Positions 50,817 to 59,957 of a DNA stretch of 64,000 nt are shown here, in pieces. The notes beneath the pieces are model-generated. The model saw only the letters and a list, made by a program, of their open reading frames with translations. It searched no databases and was not told the DNA's origin. Positions within the stretch are counted from its first letter, which is position 1; each line of letters starts with the position of its first letter. Origin of the DNA: Paractinoplanes atraurantiacus (lineage in GTDB: Bacteria > Actinomycetota > Actinomycetes > Mycobacteriales > Micromonosporaceae); the NCBI RefSeq assembly GCF_900215205.1, contig NZ_OBDY01000014.1:170640-234639 (forward strand), in the 5' to 3' direction. Both the position numbers and the translations under genes were made by a program.

Positions 50817-51656
50817 TCACGCGGAAGGTGAGCGGCGGCCCAGCTCGTCCAGGTAGCGCAGCCACGGGGTGTCCTGGATGACCTGGGTGAAGCTGACCTT
50901 CTCGCTGGCCGCGGTCAGCGAGGCCAGCGCGGTCAGCGCGGCCAGGCGACCGGCCGGCCCGGTGCGCGCGATCAGCGCCACGCCGAGCAGCGCGCCCAGG
51001 GCGTTGGCCCCGGAGTCGCCCAGCATGATCTCCTCGGCCAGGTCGTCGGCGACCAGGCCGGAGGCCGCGCCCAGCGTGCCCGCCGCGATGCCGCCGCCCT
51101 TGCCCAGCGCGAGCGGCGCTCCGATGACGGCCGACGCCTTGATGGCCCGGCCCGGGCGCAGGTCGAGCAGGTTGATCAGGTTGGCCGTGCCGGCGATGAC
51201 GCCGGCGCCGAGCAGCACGTCGGTCGCGCGGCCGATCGCCGTGCGGCGCTTGCTGCCGATCAGCGCGCTGGCCACGAAGGCGCCGGCGCCGACGCCCACG
51301 ATCTTCACCAGCCCGCTGGTCACCTGGCCCTCGCGCAGCGCGCCGAGGTGACCGGCGAAGCCCTTGAACACCTTTTGCTCGGGGCGGTTGCCGACCACGT
51401 CGTCGTAGAGGCCGACGGCCCCCGACACCGCGCCCGCCGTCACCGCCGCCGCGGCGGCCCGGCCGTCGCGGGCGCCGAGCGCCGACGCCGCGGTCGCGCC
51501 GAGGGCCAGCGCCGGGCCACCGGCCAGGGTGACCATGCGCCCGTGGAAGTTGGTGCGTTCCAGGGCGGCGGCGTTCGGGTCGCGGCGGATCCAGGCGAGG
51601 GCGGCGCGGGCGACGGACGCGCCGACGCCGAACGACCGGAGAACTCCAGAGGCCAT
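50817..51656 (-). CDS. MraY/WecA-like phosphoglycosyl transferase homologue
   Basis: The 279-aa protein keeps the NLINLLDLRPGRAIKA segment (counterpart of the NxxNxxDGxDGL active-site loop, here DLRPGRA) and MLGDSGANALGALLG, with about eight weakly hydrophobic Ala/Gly-rich helices and YDDVVGN near residue 85. The Asp-Gly pairs of active MraY are changed, so activity is uncertain. It sits between murJ and mctB as in other actinomycetes. Confidence 0.7.
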   Translation of the reverse strand: MASGVLRSFGVGASVARAALAWIRRDPNAAALERTNFHGRMVTLAGGPALALGATAASALGARDGRAAAAAVTAGAVSGAVGLYDDVVGNRPEQKVFKGFAGHLGALREGQVTSGLVKIVGVGAGAFVASALIGSKRRTAIGRATDVLLGAGVIAGTANLINLLDLRPGRAIKASAVIGAPLALGKGGGIAAGTLGAASGLVADDLAEEIMLGDSGANALGALLGVALIARTGPAGRLAALTALASLTAASEKVSFTQVIQDTPWLRYLDELGRRSPSA

Positions 51657-51681
51657 GGGTGAGAAGTCTAGAGACCGGGCG

Positions 51682-52623
51682 CTACGACGCGGCCTTCGGC
51701 ACCAGCGACGAGGCGCCGGCGGCCAGACCGTACTGGCCGATCTTGCCCTGCACGAGGCGCTCGACGGTGGCCATGCCGGTCGCGACCTGGCCGTCGGTGG
51801 TGCTCGCGTTGTCCACCGTGGAGATCTCCTTGACGAGCGTCGGGTCGCCCCGCACCTCGGAGACCAGGTTGCCGTCGCCGACGCCGCCGCCGGCCACGAC
51901 CAGCGGCCGGTAGTTGCTGAACTGGTCGGCCATGGTCAGCGCGGCCTTGTTGCGCTTGGCCGCGTCCTTGTCCGCCGGCGGCTCGCCGGAGACCATCACG
52001 ACGCCCTCGGCGCCGCCGGCCGCCTTGTCCTCGACCTTGATGTACCCCTGCTCGGAGTACGCGGTCAGGACGGCCGTCACATCGCCGGCCGAGGCCTGGA
52101 CGGCACCGGTGTGCTGAAGCAGCGTGAGCGCCAGCTGGGCGCTCGCGGTCTCGACGCCGTCGCTGTTCAGCGGCAGCGGCAGCTCGTCGTTCTGGATGGT
52201 CGGCTGTGAGGACTGGCTGGCCAGGTCGAGCAGCTCCACCTGGACCGCCGGGTCGAAGAACTTGTCCTGCACGGTGACGGTCGCGGTGATGGTGGCGCCG
52301 GCGACCTTGAGCATCGCGGCCACGTCGTCGGCGTAGTCGGTCGTGCCGGGCAGCGCCACCACGGCCAGCTTGCGGCCGGTGAGCTTGCCGTTGAGCAGGG
52401 TCGGCGCGATCTCGGTGGCGAACTCCTGGCTGCGGTTGAGCTCGTCGCGGTACTGGTTGATCTGGTCGCGCTTGTTGCTGTTGTCCTTGTTCAGCGCGGT
52501 GATCTGGCTCTTCAGGTTCTCCGCGACCGGCCCGTTGAGCGCGGCGGTGCCCACGACCAGGCCGATGGCCAGCGCCAGGAAGACCGCGGTGAGCGACACC
52601 ACGTGGTACCGGAAGTTGATCAC
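51682..52623 (-). CDS. mctB: Copper transporter / outer-membrane-type channel MctB family
   Basis: The 313-aa protein has an N-terminal membrane anchor (INFRYHVVSLTAVFLALAIG), a coiled-coil (LKSQITALNKDNSNKRDQIN) and a soluble domain with VVALPGTTDYADDVAAMLKV and YRPLVVAGGGVGDGNLVSEV. In Mycobacterium tuberculosis the homologue (MctB) is linked to copper tolerance, and the gene is coupled to steA in many actinomycetes. GTG start with AAGGG upstream. Confidence 0.85.
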   Translation of the reverse strand: MINFRYHVVSLTAVFLALAIGLVVGTAALNGPVAENLKSQITALNKDNSNKRDQINQYRDELNRSQEFATEIAPTLLNGKLTGRKLAVVALPGTTDYADDVAAMLKVAGATITATVTVQDKFFDPAVQVELLDLASQSSQPTIQNDELPLPLNSDGVETASAQLALTLLQHTGAVQASAGDVTAVLTAYSEQGYIKVEDKAAGGAEGVVMVSGEPPADKDAAKRNKAALTMADQFSNYRPLVVAGGGVGDGNLVSEVRGDPTLVKEISTVDNASTTDGQVATGMATVERLVQGKIGQYGLAAGASSLVPKAAS

Positions 52624-52632
52624 GGGAAGCCC

Positions 52633-53811
52633 TTAGAAGAGGTGGCCGAGCTGGAAGACCAGATTGTCCCACCACTCGGAAACCACGGTGAGGTACGCCT
52701 TGCCGACCGTCGACACGGCGACCGCCGAGGCCATCGCCGCCATGGCCGAGAGCACCAACAGCAGCAGCGCCGACCCGGAAATGCCCTGCCGGTAGAGCCG
52801 GCTCACGCCCTTGGCGTCGACCAGCTTGCCGCCGACCTTGAGCCGGGTCAGGAACGTCGAGGCCATGCCGCCGCGGCCCTTGTCGAGGAACTCGACCAGG
52901 TTGGCGTGGGTGCCGACGGCGACGATGAGCGTGGCGCCCTTGTCGTCGGCCAGCAGCATCGCCAGGTCTTCACTCGTGGCGGCGGCCGGGAAGGTCAGCG
53001 CGGGCACGTCGAGCTTGTGCACCCGCTCGAGACCCGGTGCGCGCCCGTCCGGATATGCGTGCACGACCACCTCGGCGCCGCAGCGCAGCACGTCGTCGGT
53101 CACCGAGTCCATGTCGCCGATGATCATGTCGGGGGTGTAGCCCGACTCGACCAGCGCGTCGGCGCCGCCGTCCACCCCGATGAGCACCGGCTTGTACTCG
53201 TGGATGTACGGGCGCAGGACGTCGAGGTCGTCCTTGTAGTCGTAACCGCGCACGACGATCAGCACGTGCCGCCCGGCGATGCGGGTCTGCACGTCGGGCA
53301 CGCCGACGCCGTCGAGCAGCAGGTCGCGCTCCTGCTTGAGATAGTCCATGGTGTTCGCGGCGAACGCCTCGAGCTGCACGGACAGGCCCTCGCGGGCGTC
53401 GGCCATCGAGCGGGCGACGGTCTCGGTGTCCTGCCGGACGCCGGTGGCCACGGCCTCGCCGTCGAGCAGCACGGTGTCACCCTCGATGACGATCTGGTCG
53501 CCCTCGTGGAGCCGCTCGAAGACCTCTTCACCGAGGTCGTCGACGAGCAGCACGCCGTTCTTGATGAGGACCTCGGGGCCGAGGTTGGGATAGCGGCCGG
53601 AGATCGACGGCTTCGCGTTGAGCACCACTTTGACGCCGACGGCGACGAGCGCGTCGGCGGCCACCCGGTCGATGTCGACGTGGTCGATCACGGCGATCTC
53701 GCCCGGGCGGAGCCGGCCGGTCAGCCGCTTGGTCCGCCGGTCGAGCCGGGCGGTGCCGGTGATCGCCTCGGGATCGGTGCTCCGGGTGCGGCGCAGGGTG
53801 GGAAGTCGCAT
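52633..53811 (-). CDS. steA: Cytokinetic ring protein SteA
   Basis: The 392-aa protein has TARLDRRTKRLTGRLRPGEI, AKPSISGRYPNLGPEVLI, a thiamin-pyrophosphokinase-like core (GVDGGADALVESGYTPDMII, GDMDSVTDDVLRCGAEVVVH) and a C-terminal transmembrane helix (SALLLLVLSAMAAMASAVAV). In Corynebacterium SteA works with SteB in cell division. ATG 53811 is used; ATG 53820 is equally possible. A 9-bp gap separates it from mctB. Confidence 0.85.
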   Translation of the reverse strand: MRLPTLRRTRSTDPEAITGTARLDRRTKRLTGRLRPGEIAVIDHVDIDRVAADALVAVGVKVVLNAKPSISGRYPNLGPEVLIKNGVLLVDDLGEEVFERLHEGDQIVIEGDTVLLDGEAVATGVRQDTETVARSMADAREGLSVQLEAFAANTMDYLKQERDLLLDGVGVPDVQTRIAGRHVLIVVRGYDYKDDLDVLRPYIHEYKPVLIGVDGGADALVESGYTPDMIIGDMDSVTDDVLRCGAEVVVHAYPDGRAPGLERVHKLDVPALTFPAAATSEDLAMLLADDKGATLIVAVGTHANLVEFLDKGRGGMASTFLTRLKVGGKLVDAKGVSRLYRQGISGSALLLLVLSAMAAMASAVAVSTVGKAYLTVVSEWWDNLVFQLGHLF

Positions 53812-53899
53812 CACGGCCATCCTGACACGCCGGATCACGCGCCTCGCACGCGACATGCGCGATCTCACCCACAAAAGGGGCATAACGCCCCGGTGATCG

Positions 53900-55648
53900 T
53901 CACCTTCCCGACTTCTCGCGGCCGGCGACCGCCAGCAGCTCCTCGGCATGCGCGATGCCCAGGTCGGAGTCGGGCAGACCGGCCAGCATGCGGGCCAGCT
54001 CACGGGCCCGCTCGGTCTCCTCGACGATCCGCACGCCGCTGGTCGTGATCGCCCCGCCGGTGTCCTTGGCGACCACCAGATGACGGTCGGCGAACGCCGC
54101 CACCTGCGGCAGGTGGGTCACCACGAGCACCTGGTGGGTGCGGGCCAGGCGGGCCAGCCGCCGGCCGATCTCGACCGCGGCCGTGCCGCCGACACCGGAG
54201 TCGACCTCGTCGAAGACCAGCGTCTCGGGGCCACCGGCGCCGGCGAAGACGACCTCTATCGCCAGCATCACCCGGGACAGCTCACCGCCGGACGCGCCCT
54301 TCTGCAACGGCAGCGACGGCGCACCCGGGTGGGCCAGCAGCCGCAGCTCGATCTCGTCGGCGCCGTCGGGGCCGACCGCGAGGTCACCGACGCTCGGCTC
54401 GTCCTTGCCCGCGCCGCGCGGCAGCACGGCGATCTCGACCCGCGCGTGCGGCATGGCCAGACCGGCCAGCTCGACGCTGACCGCCTCGGAGAAGCGCCCG
54501 GCCGCCTCGACCCGGGCCGCGGTCAGCCGCTCGGCCAGCTCCCCGACCTGGGTCGCGAGCCGCTGGCGCTCCTTGTCCAGCTCCTCGAGCAGCTCGTCGG
54601 AGTTGTCGAGCTGCGACAGCCGGGTGCGGGCGTTGTCGGCCCAGGCGATGACGCCCTCGACGTCGTCGGCGTATTTGCGGGTCAGGCTGCGCAGGGCGGC
54701 CCGCCGCTCGTAGATCTGCTCCAGGCGCGCGGGGTCGGCGTCGAGCGTGCCCAGATAGGTCGACAGCTCCGAGGCGACGTCGCCGACCAGGGTCGCGGCC
54801 TCCTCGATGCGGCCGGCCAGCTCGCCCAGCGAGGCGTCGAGCTCGGCCTGCGCCTCGAGGGTGCGCCGCGCCGTGCCCAGAAGCTGTGTGGCGTCGGGGG
54901 TCTCGTCGCTCACCTCGACGCCGCCGGCCAGCGCCTGAGCGGCGATCGTGGCCGCCACCCGCAGGCCCTCGGCATGCTCGAGGCGCTGCACCTCGGCCCG
55001 CAGCTCCTCGTCCTCACCCGGCTGCGGGTCGACCCGGCTGATCTCGTCGAGGCCGAGCTTGAGCAGGTCGGCCTCCTGGGCCCGGTCGCGCGCGTTGCGC
55101 CGCCGGTCGGCCAGGTCGTCGACGACGGCGCGCCACCGCCCGTACGACTCCCGATAGGTCTCCAGAAGTTTCTCGTGCTCCGGGCCGGCGAACCGGTCGA
55201 GCGCGCCCCGCTGCTCGGCCGGGCGCAGCAGGCGCAGCTGGTCGGACTGGCCGTGCACGGCCAGGACCCGCTCGCCGATGTCGGTCAGCATCGCCACCGG
55301 CATGCTGCGGCCGCCGACGTGGGCCCGGGAACGGCCCTCGATGGTCACCGTGCGGCTCAGCAGCACCGAGCCGTCCTCGTCGACCTCGGCCCCGGCGTCG
55401 GCGATGCGGGTGCGGACCTCGTCGCCGAGCTTGCCGCCCAGGCGCAGCCGGCCCTCCACGACCGCCCGGCCCGGGTCGGAACGCACCCGGCCCGCGTCGG
55501 CCCGGCCGCCGAACAGCAGGCCGAGGCCGGTCACCACCATCGTCTTACCGGCACCGGTCTCACCGGTGATGACGTTCATGCCCGCCGTCAGCCGCAGGGT
55601 CGTGTCATCGATGACACCGAGCCCGGTGATCCGCAGTTCCTCCAGCAC
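53900..55648 (-). CDS. recN: DNA repair ATPase RecN
   Basis: The 582-aa protein is an SMC-like repair ATPase: VLEELRITGLGVIDDTTLRL, Walker A NVITGETGAGKTMVVTG, coiled coils through residues 160-350, the signature GASGGELSRVMLAIEV, Walker B TLVFDEVDSGVGG and VVTHLPQVAAFADRHLVV. It acts at double-strand breaks. GTG 55648 lacks a ribosome-binding site and has GATACTGT six bases upstream, suggesting a leaderless message. No LexA box was seen near it. Confidence 0.94.
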   Translation of the reverse strand: MLEELRITGLGVIDDTTLRLTAGMNVITGETGAGKTMVVTGLGLLFGGRADAGRVRSDPGRAVVEGRLRLGGKLGDEVRTRIADAGAEVDEDGSVLLSRTVTIEGRSRAHVGGRSMPVAMLTDIGERVLAVHGQSDQLRLLRPAEQRGALDRFAGPEHEKLLETYRESYGRWRAVVDDLADRRRNARDRAQEADLLKLGLDEISRVDPQPGEDEELRAEVQRLEHAEGLRVAATIAAQALAGGVEVSDETPDATQLLGTARRTLEAQAELDASLGELAGRIEEAATLVGDVASELSTYLGTLDADPARLEQIYERRAALRSLTRKYADDVEGVIAWADNARTRLSQLDNSDELLEELDKERQRLATQVGELAERLTAARVEAAGRFSEAVSVELAGLAMPHARVEIAVLPRGAGKDEPSVGDLAVGPDGADEIELRLLAHPGAPSLPLQKGASGGELSRVMLAIEVVFAGAGGPETLVFDEVDSGVGGTAAVEIGRRLARLARTHQVLVVTHLPQVAAFADRHLVVAKDTGGAITTSGVRIVEETERARELARMLAGLPDSDLGIAHAEELLAVAGREKSGR

Positions 55649-55691
55649 AGGGCAGACAGTATCGGTCCCCACCGACAATCGCCCACTGCGG

Positions 55692-56579
55692 CTACCTTCG
55701 ATTGCCCCGCCAGCCCTCCACCGGGAGGGCGAACTTGGCGACCAGAGTGTCGGTGAAAGGCCTGGGAGCAAGGCGGACCAGCCGTACGGGGAGCTGGCCG
55801 CGCTCGACCGTGACTTTCGCACCCGGCGGCAGGTCCCACGTGCGCCGGCCGTCGCAGCAGAGCACGGCGAACGACGTGTACGGGTCGACGGTCAGCGCGA
55901 ACGTCGACGTCGGCGCCGTGACCAGCGGCTTGCTGAACAGGGCGTGCGCGCTGATCGGCACCAGCAGCAGCGCCTCGACCTCGGGCCAGACCACCGGGCC
56001 GCCGCCGGAGAACGCGTACGCCGTCGAACCGGTCGGAGTGGCGCACACCACACCATCGCAGCCGTAGCGGGCCAGCGGCCGCCCGTCCACGTCGACGAGC
56101 AGCTCGAGCATCTGCGCCCGCTGCCCCTTTTCGACGCTCACCTCGTTCAGCGCCCACGACTCGGCGATCAGCCGTCCGTCGTACTCGGCCCGGACGTCGA
56201 GGGTCAACCGCTCGTCCACCTTGTACGAGCCGTCGACGACATCCTTGACCGCCTGGTCGATGTGCTCGATCTCGGCCTCGGCCAGGAAGCCGACCTTGCC
56301 CAGGTTGATGCCGAGCAGCGGCGCCTTGAGCGGGCGGGCCAGCTCGGCCGCGCGCAGGAAGGTGCCGTCACCGCCGAGCGCCAGCACGATCTCCACACCG
56401 TCGGCCGCCTGCGGTCCGCTCACCGCCGTCACCTCGGGCGGCAGATCGAGATCGGCCACCTCCTCGGCGATCACGCGCACCTCGAAGCCGGCCGCGAGCA
56501 GGTCGCGGGCCACGGACCGGGCGTGCTGCGTGCTCTGCCGCCGGCCGGTGTGGGTGACCAGCAAAGCCGAGCGCGTCAT
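55692..56579 (-). CDS. nadK: NAD kinase
   Basis: The 295-aa protein has LVTHTGRRQSTQHARSVARD, the phosphate-donor motif VLALGGDGTFLRAAELARPL, LLGINLGKVGFLAEAE, DGVVCATPTGSTAYAFSGGG and PISAHALFSKPLV. It makes NADP from NAD. GGAGG precedes the ATG, which overlaps the tlyA stop (ATGA); recN follows after about 40 bases, the usual tlyA-nadK-recN order. Confidence 0.96.
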   Translation of the reverse strand: MTRSALLVTHTGRRQSTQHARSVARDLLAAGFEVRVIAEEVADLDLPPEVTAVSGPQAADGVEIVLALGGDGTFLRAAELARPLKAPLLGINLGKVGFLAEAEIEHIDQAVKDVVDGSYKVDERLTLDVRAEYDGRLIAESWALNEVSVEKGQRAQMLELLVDVDGRPLARYGCDGVVCATPTGSTAYAFSGGGPVVWPEVEALLLVPISAHALFSKPLVTAPTSTFALTVDPYTSFAVLCCDGRRTWDLPPGAKVTVERGQLPVRLVRLAPRPFTDTLVAKFALPVEGWRGNRR

Positions 56580-57451
56580 GAGTCCTCCAAAAGGGCGGCC
56601 GCCGGGTGCTCCGGCGGGTGCTCCGGCGCGTGCGAAGCTACCCCGATCTTCGGCCCGGCGGCGACCACTCTTTCGATCTCCGCACGATCGGCTGGCGGCG
56701 CGTCCCGGCGGAACCACACGAAGAACTCGACGTTCCCACTCGGACCCGGCAACGGGCTCGCGGTCACACCCCGGGTTCCCAGACCCAGCTCCGCCGCGGC
56801 GGCCGCGACATCGAGGACGGCTTCGGCCCGCAGAGGCCATTCCCGTACGACGCCACCGGCGCCCACCCGGTCCTTGCCCACCTCGAACTGCGGCTTGACC
56901 ATCAGCGCGAGATCACCGTCGTCCTTCGTGCACGCGGCGAGCGCGGGCAGGACGAGACGCAGCGAGATGAAGGACAGATCGGCGACGGTGAGATCGACCG
57001 GCCCGCCGATGACTTCAGGCGTGAGGGTACGGACGTTGGTGCGCTCGTGGACGTCCACACGCTCGTCGTTGCGGATGGGCCAGGCGAGCTGCCCGTAACC
57101 CACGTCGACGGCGACGACCCGCGCGGCGCCGGCCCGCAGCAGCACATCGGTGAAGCCGCCGGTGGACGCGCCGGCGTCGAGACACCGCCGCCCGGTCACG
57201 GTCAGGCCGTCACGACCGAACGCCTCGAGCGCGCCGGCCAGCTTGTGCCCGCCGCGCGACACGTACTCGGTGGCCGGATCCTCCCCGGTCACCAGCACGG
57301 GGTCGGCCGGATCGACCATGGCCGCCACTTTCCGGGCCACGGTCCCCCGCACCTGCACCCGGCCGGCCTCGACCAGCTGCGCCGCCTGCTCGCGCGAGCG
57401 CGCCAGCTTGCGGCGGACCAGCTCGGCGTCGAGTCGAGCTCTCTTGGCCAT
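56576..57451 (-). CDS. tlyA: rRNA 2'-O-methyltransferase TlyA
   Basis: The 291-aa protein has an N-terminal S4 domain (RLDAELVRRKLARSREQAAQ, LVEAGRVQVRG) and an FtsJ/RrmJ methyltransferase domain (CLDAGASTGGFTDVLLRAG for SAM, VADLSFISLRLVLPAL, LMVKPQFEVGKD with catalytic Lys). In mycobacteria it methylates 16S and 23S rRNA and affects capreomycin sensitivity. It overlaps nadK by ATGA. The last ~25 residues are an unconserved His/Pro/Glu tail. Confidence 0.94.
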   Translation of the reverse strand: MAKRARLDAELVRRKLARSREQAAQLVEAGRVQVRGTVARKVAAMVDPADPVLVTGEDPATEYVSRGGHKLAGALEAFGRDGLTVTGRRCLDAGASTGGFTDVLLRAGAARVVAVDVGYGQLAWPIRNDERVDVHERTNVRTLTPEVIGGPVDLTVADLSFISLRLVLPALAACTKDDGDLALMVKPQFEVGKDRVGAGGVVREWPLRAEAVLDVAAAAAELGLGTRGVTASPLPGPSGNVEFFVWFRRDAPPADRAEIERVVAAGPKIGVASHAPEHPPEHPAAALLEDS

Positions 57452-57458
57452 CAGACTC

Positions 57459-57839
57459 TCATCGGTCGATGCTCGCCAGTGTCTCCTGGAAGACCTGGTG
57501 CGCCGCCTCGTACTCGGCGATCTGCTCGGCCGGCGCGAGCCGGCTCGCGTTCTCCAGCGCCTTCAGCACGGCGTCGACGGCCGGATGCCCGGTCTCCTCC
57601 ACGATCTGCCCACTCGCCTCGGCGAACGCCTCGGTGTGGCCCATCGGAGCCTGCGGGTGCGAGCCCGGGACCGGCTGACCGGAGGCGGGCGGGCCGGGAC
57701 GGTGGTCCGGCTGACCACTCGGCGGCGGACCCGGACGGTACGCCGGCTGGCCACCGGGCGGCGGTGCCGGCCGGTGCGGCGGCGGCCCGGGGCGGAACCC
57801 ACCACCCTGCGGCGGCCCCGGCTTGAACGGGAACGTCAT
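57459..57839 (-). CDS. Proline-rich hypothetical protein, 126 aa
   Basis: The N-terminal ~70 residues are Pro/Gly repeats (PGPPPSGQPDHRPGPPASGQ), while the C-terminal ~45 (GHPAVDAVLKALENASRLAP, AEQIAEYEAAHQVFQETLAS) form a conserved helical motif found next to tlyA in actinomycetes. Function unknown. It follows the H1-like gene and precedes tlyA on the same strand. Confidence 0.75.
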   Translation of the reverse strand: MTFPFKPGPPQGGGFRPGPPPHRPAPPPGGQPAYRPGPPPSGQPDHRPGPPASGQPVPGSHPQAPMGHTEAFAEASGQIVEETGHPAVDAVLKALENASRLAPAEQIAEYEAAHQVFQETLASIDR

Positions 57840-57843
57840 CGCG

Positions 57844-58806
57844 TCATGCCTCCGGGTCGGCCTTGTTCTCGACCGGCGCGGCCGTCTCCGGCGCGCTCAG
57901 CGGCGGCAGAACCGTCCCCGCGGCCGCCTCACGCACCGCGGCCGTGGGCGCCTCAGCCGTACCGGCCGGAGCCGCCGCCTTCTTGGCCACAGCCTTCTTC
58001 GCGACAGCCTTCTTGGCCGCCTTCTTCAAAGGCGCGCTCGCGGTATCCCCGCCCGGCGTGGTCGCGGCGCCCGGCGTGGTCGGCGCGCTCTTGGCGGCCT
58101 TTTTCGCGGCGGTCTTCTTGATGGCGGCGCTGGGCGTCACCGACTCCGCGATCGCCGCCTTCTTGGCCGGGCCGACCGGCACGGCACCGGCCGTAGCCGT
58201 CTCCGCCGCCGGAGTCTTCTTGGCCACCGCCTTCTTGGCGACGGCCTTCTTGGCGGGCGGGATCGGCGCGGCGCCGGCCGTGGCCGTCTCCTCGGCCGGA
58301 ACCTTCTTCGCCACCGCCTTCTTGGCGACCGCCTTCTTCGCCGGTGCGCCGGCGACCCGCGACGTGTTCGCGAGCGGCGCGGCCGGCGTCGTACCCGCCG
58401 AGGGCATCGCGTTCGGCACCGCCGCTTTCTTGACGGCCTTGCGCGGCAACGGCGCCGGCTCGTCGAGCCTGGTGCCGCCCGTGGCCCCGCCGCCGACGCC
58501 GCTGTCCTCGGCCTCGCGCAGCTGGTCCTCGAGGTCGCGCAGCCGCGTCTTGAGCTCGGTGACCTCCTCGGCCGTGGCGAGACCCACCACGTTGAGCGCC
58601 CGCTCAACCTCGTAGCGCACCAGGTTGGTCAGCGCCTCGCGGTTGGCCACACCGGCCGACAGCAGATCGTCCACCAGCCCCTGCAGCTGCGCGGCCGTGG
58701 CCCCGCCCTTGCTGACCAACTCGCCCGCCACCCTCTGGGCGCGCTTGCGGGGCGCCTCGGTCAGTCCGAGGGCCAGGTCCAGATACGCCCGCCATGCGTC
58801 CGGCAT
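57844..58806 (-). CDS. Phasin-like N-terminus with histone H1-like Lys/Ala-rich tail
   Basis: The first ~85 residues are helical (MPDAWRAYLDLALGLTEAPR, LVRYEVERALNVVGLATAEE, VTELKTRLRDLEDQLREAED) and phasin/coiled-coil-like. The remaining ~235 residues are Lys/Ala/Pro repeats with 'AKKAVAKKAVAKK' units, as in histone H1 and bacterial nucleoid-associated tails. DNA binding by the tail is likely. GAGGAG precedes the ATG. It diverges from an SCP2-domain gene. Confidence 0.75.
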   Translation of the reverse strand: MPDAWRAYLDLALGLTEAPRKRAQRVAGELVSKGGATAAQLQGLVDDLLSAGVANREALTNLVRYEVERALNVVGLATAEEVTELKTRLRDLEDQLREAEDSGVGGGATGGTRLDEPAPLPRKAVKKAAVPNAMPSAGTTPAAPLANTSRVAGAPAKKAVAKKAVAKKVPAEETATAGAAPIPPAKKAVAKKAVAKKTPAAETATAGAVPVGPAKKAAIAESVTPSAAIKKTAAKKAAKSAPTTPGAATTPGGDTASAPLKKAAKKAVAKKAVAKKAAAPAGTAEAPTAAVREAAAGTVLPPLSAPETAAPVENKADPEA

Positions 58807-58872
58807 TTTCCGCTCCTCTCGCGGCTCGTCGGGTGCAACGCTACCGGGAGGTCGGGGAGACTTCGTGAGGTA

Positions 58873-58890
58873 CGGTCCGGTCCCGGACCG
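58873..58890. promoter_or_regulatory. Palindrome in the divergent gap
   Basis: CGGTCCGG-TC-CCGGACCG, 8-bp arms, between the H1-like and SCP2 genes (58807-58914). It is a candidate operator acting on either or both. Confidence 0.4.
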
Positions 58891-58914
58891 GGTGTCGCGA
58901 GAAAGGGTTCCCAG

Positions 58915-59250
58915 ATGGCCACCGTGGACGAGTGCCGAGACGCTTTGCACGCCCTGGCGGCGAAGCTCGACCGCAACGCCGAGACCCAGGGCAAGCTCGA
59001 CTTCGACCGTACGCTGGCCTGCCGCGTGCCCGACCTCGGCACGGCGTTCCACGGCCGCCTCACCGGCGGCCGCCTCGTCGACATCGCCGACGGCGACGAC
59101 CCCAAGGCGAAGATCGCCCTGACCGCCGACAGCGACAACCTGCTGGCCCTGCTGGGCGGCAAGCTCGACGTCACCCGCGCCATCGCCTCCCGCCAGATTC
59201 AGGTCAAGGCGAACCCGTTCGACCTGCTGAAGCTGCGCAAGCTCCTCTGA
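58915..59250 (+). CDS. SCP2 sterol-transfer domain protein
   Basis: The 111-aa protein matches the SCP2 fold: TQGKLDFDRTLACRVPDLGT, AFHGRLTGGRLVDIADGDDP, LTADSDNLLALLGGKLDVTR, AIASRQIQVKANPFDLLKLR. Such domains bind lipids. AAAGGG precedes the ATG. It overlaps the flavin-reductase-like gene by 47 bases tail to tail. Confidence 0.85.
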   Translation: MATVDECRDALHALAAKLDRNAETQGKLDFDRTLACRVPDLGTAFHGRLTGGRLVDIADGDDPKAKIALTADSDNLLALLGGKLDVTRAIASRQIQVKANPFDLLKLRKLL

Positions 59251-59872
59251 GGTCCAATGGAGGCATTCGCCAGCCTTCGGCCAGACGCGACGGGTGCACG
59301 TTGACGCCACCACCGAAGAACTCGGTGAACTTCATGATCAGCGGATCCCACCGGAGCGGGTCCACGTACGCCGTACCCTCAATGATCAGATCTTTGTCGA
59401 CGTGGGCCCGGAGCACCTCGACCTGGTAGGCCGTCGCCCGCAGCCCCGGCTCGGTGAGCGGATGTGTGCCCGTCACCCGGCACTCCAGCTGGATCGGGCA
59501 CTCCGCCACCCGGGGCGGCCCGACGAGCTCGGACGCCTGCCGGCTCAGCCCGCCGAGCGCGAACTTGTCGGCCACGTAGCGGTAGCCCTGCGCCCGCTTC
59601 CCGCTCGGCACGTCGGCCCGCCCGGTCGTCATCGCGATCCGGTCCACCGCCGACACCATCGCCGACGACGGCAGGTTGAGCACGCACTCCCGCTCCCGCC
59701 ACAGATTGGCCGCGGTCTGACTGCGATCCCCCATCCCCAGCACCGCCGTCTGCCCCAGCCACCACGCCGACGACATCGGCGCCAGGTTGGCGCTGCCGTC
59801 CGGGTTGACCGTGCTGAGCAGCACCACCGGGGTGCCGAAGTAGAGAACTTTCAGTCCAGGCACGACGTGCAT
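59204..59872 (-). CDS. Flavin reductase-like split-barrel protein
   Basis: The 222-aa protein has VLYFGTPVVLLSTVNPDGSA, NLAPMSSAWWLGQTAVLGMG, DRSQTAANLWRERECVLNLP and GPPRVAECPIQLECRVTGTH, as in FMN-binding split-barrel (flavin reductase/DIM6) proteins. Cofactor and substrate are unproven. GGGAGG lies before the ATG at 59872. The last ~15 residues lie opposite the SCP2 gene and may be a late extension. Confidence 0.8.
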   Translation of the reverse strand: MHVVPGLKVLYFGTPVVLLSTVNPDGSANLAPMSSAWWLGQTAVLGMGDRSQTAANLWRERECVLNLPSSAMVSAVDRIAMTTGRADVPSGKRAQGYRYVADKFALGGLSRQASELVGPPRVAECPIQLECRVTGTHPLTEPGLRATAYQVEVLRAHVDKDLIIEGTAYVDPLRWDPLIMKFTEFFGGGVNVHPSRLAEGWRMPPLDLRGACAASAGRTGSP

Positions 59873-59957
59873 CAAGAGCCTCCCGCGTCATCGGAGACTC
59901 CATGCTCGCGCGGGCCCACCGGTCAAAGCTGGCGGCTTTCGGACGTCGCGCCGCGCG

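Noticed and set aside
55640..55700. SOS control of recN
   Set aside because: No GAAC-N4-GTTC motif was found in the gap; regulation cannot be claimed.
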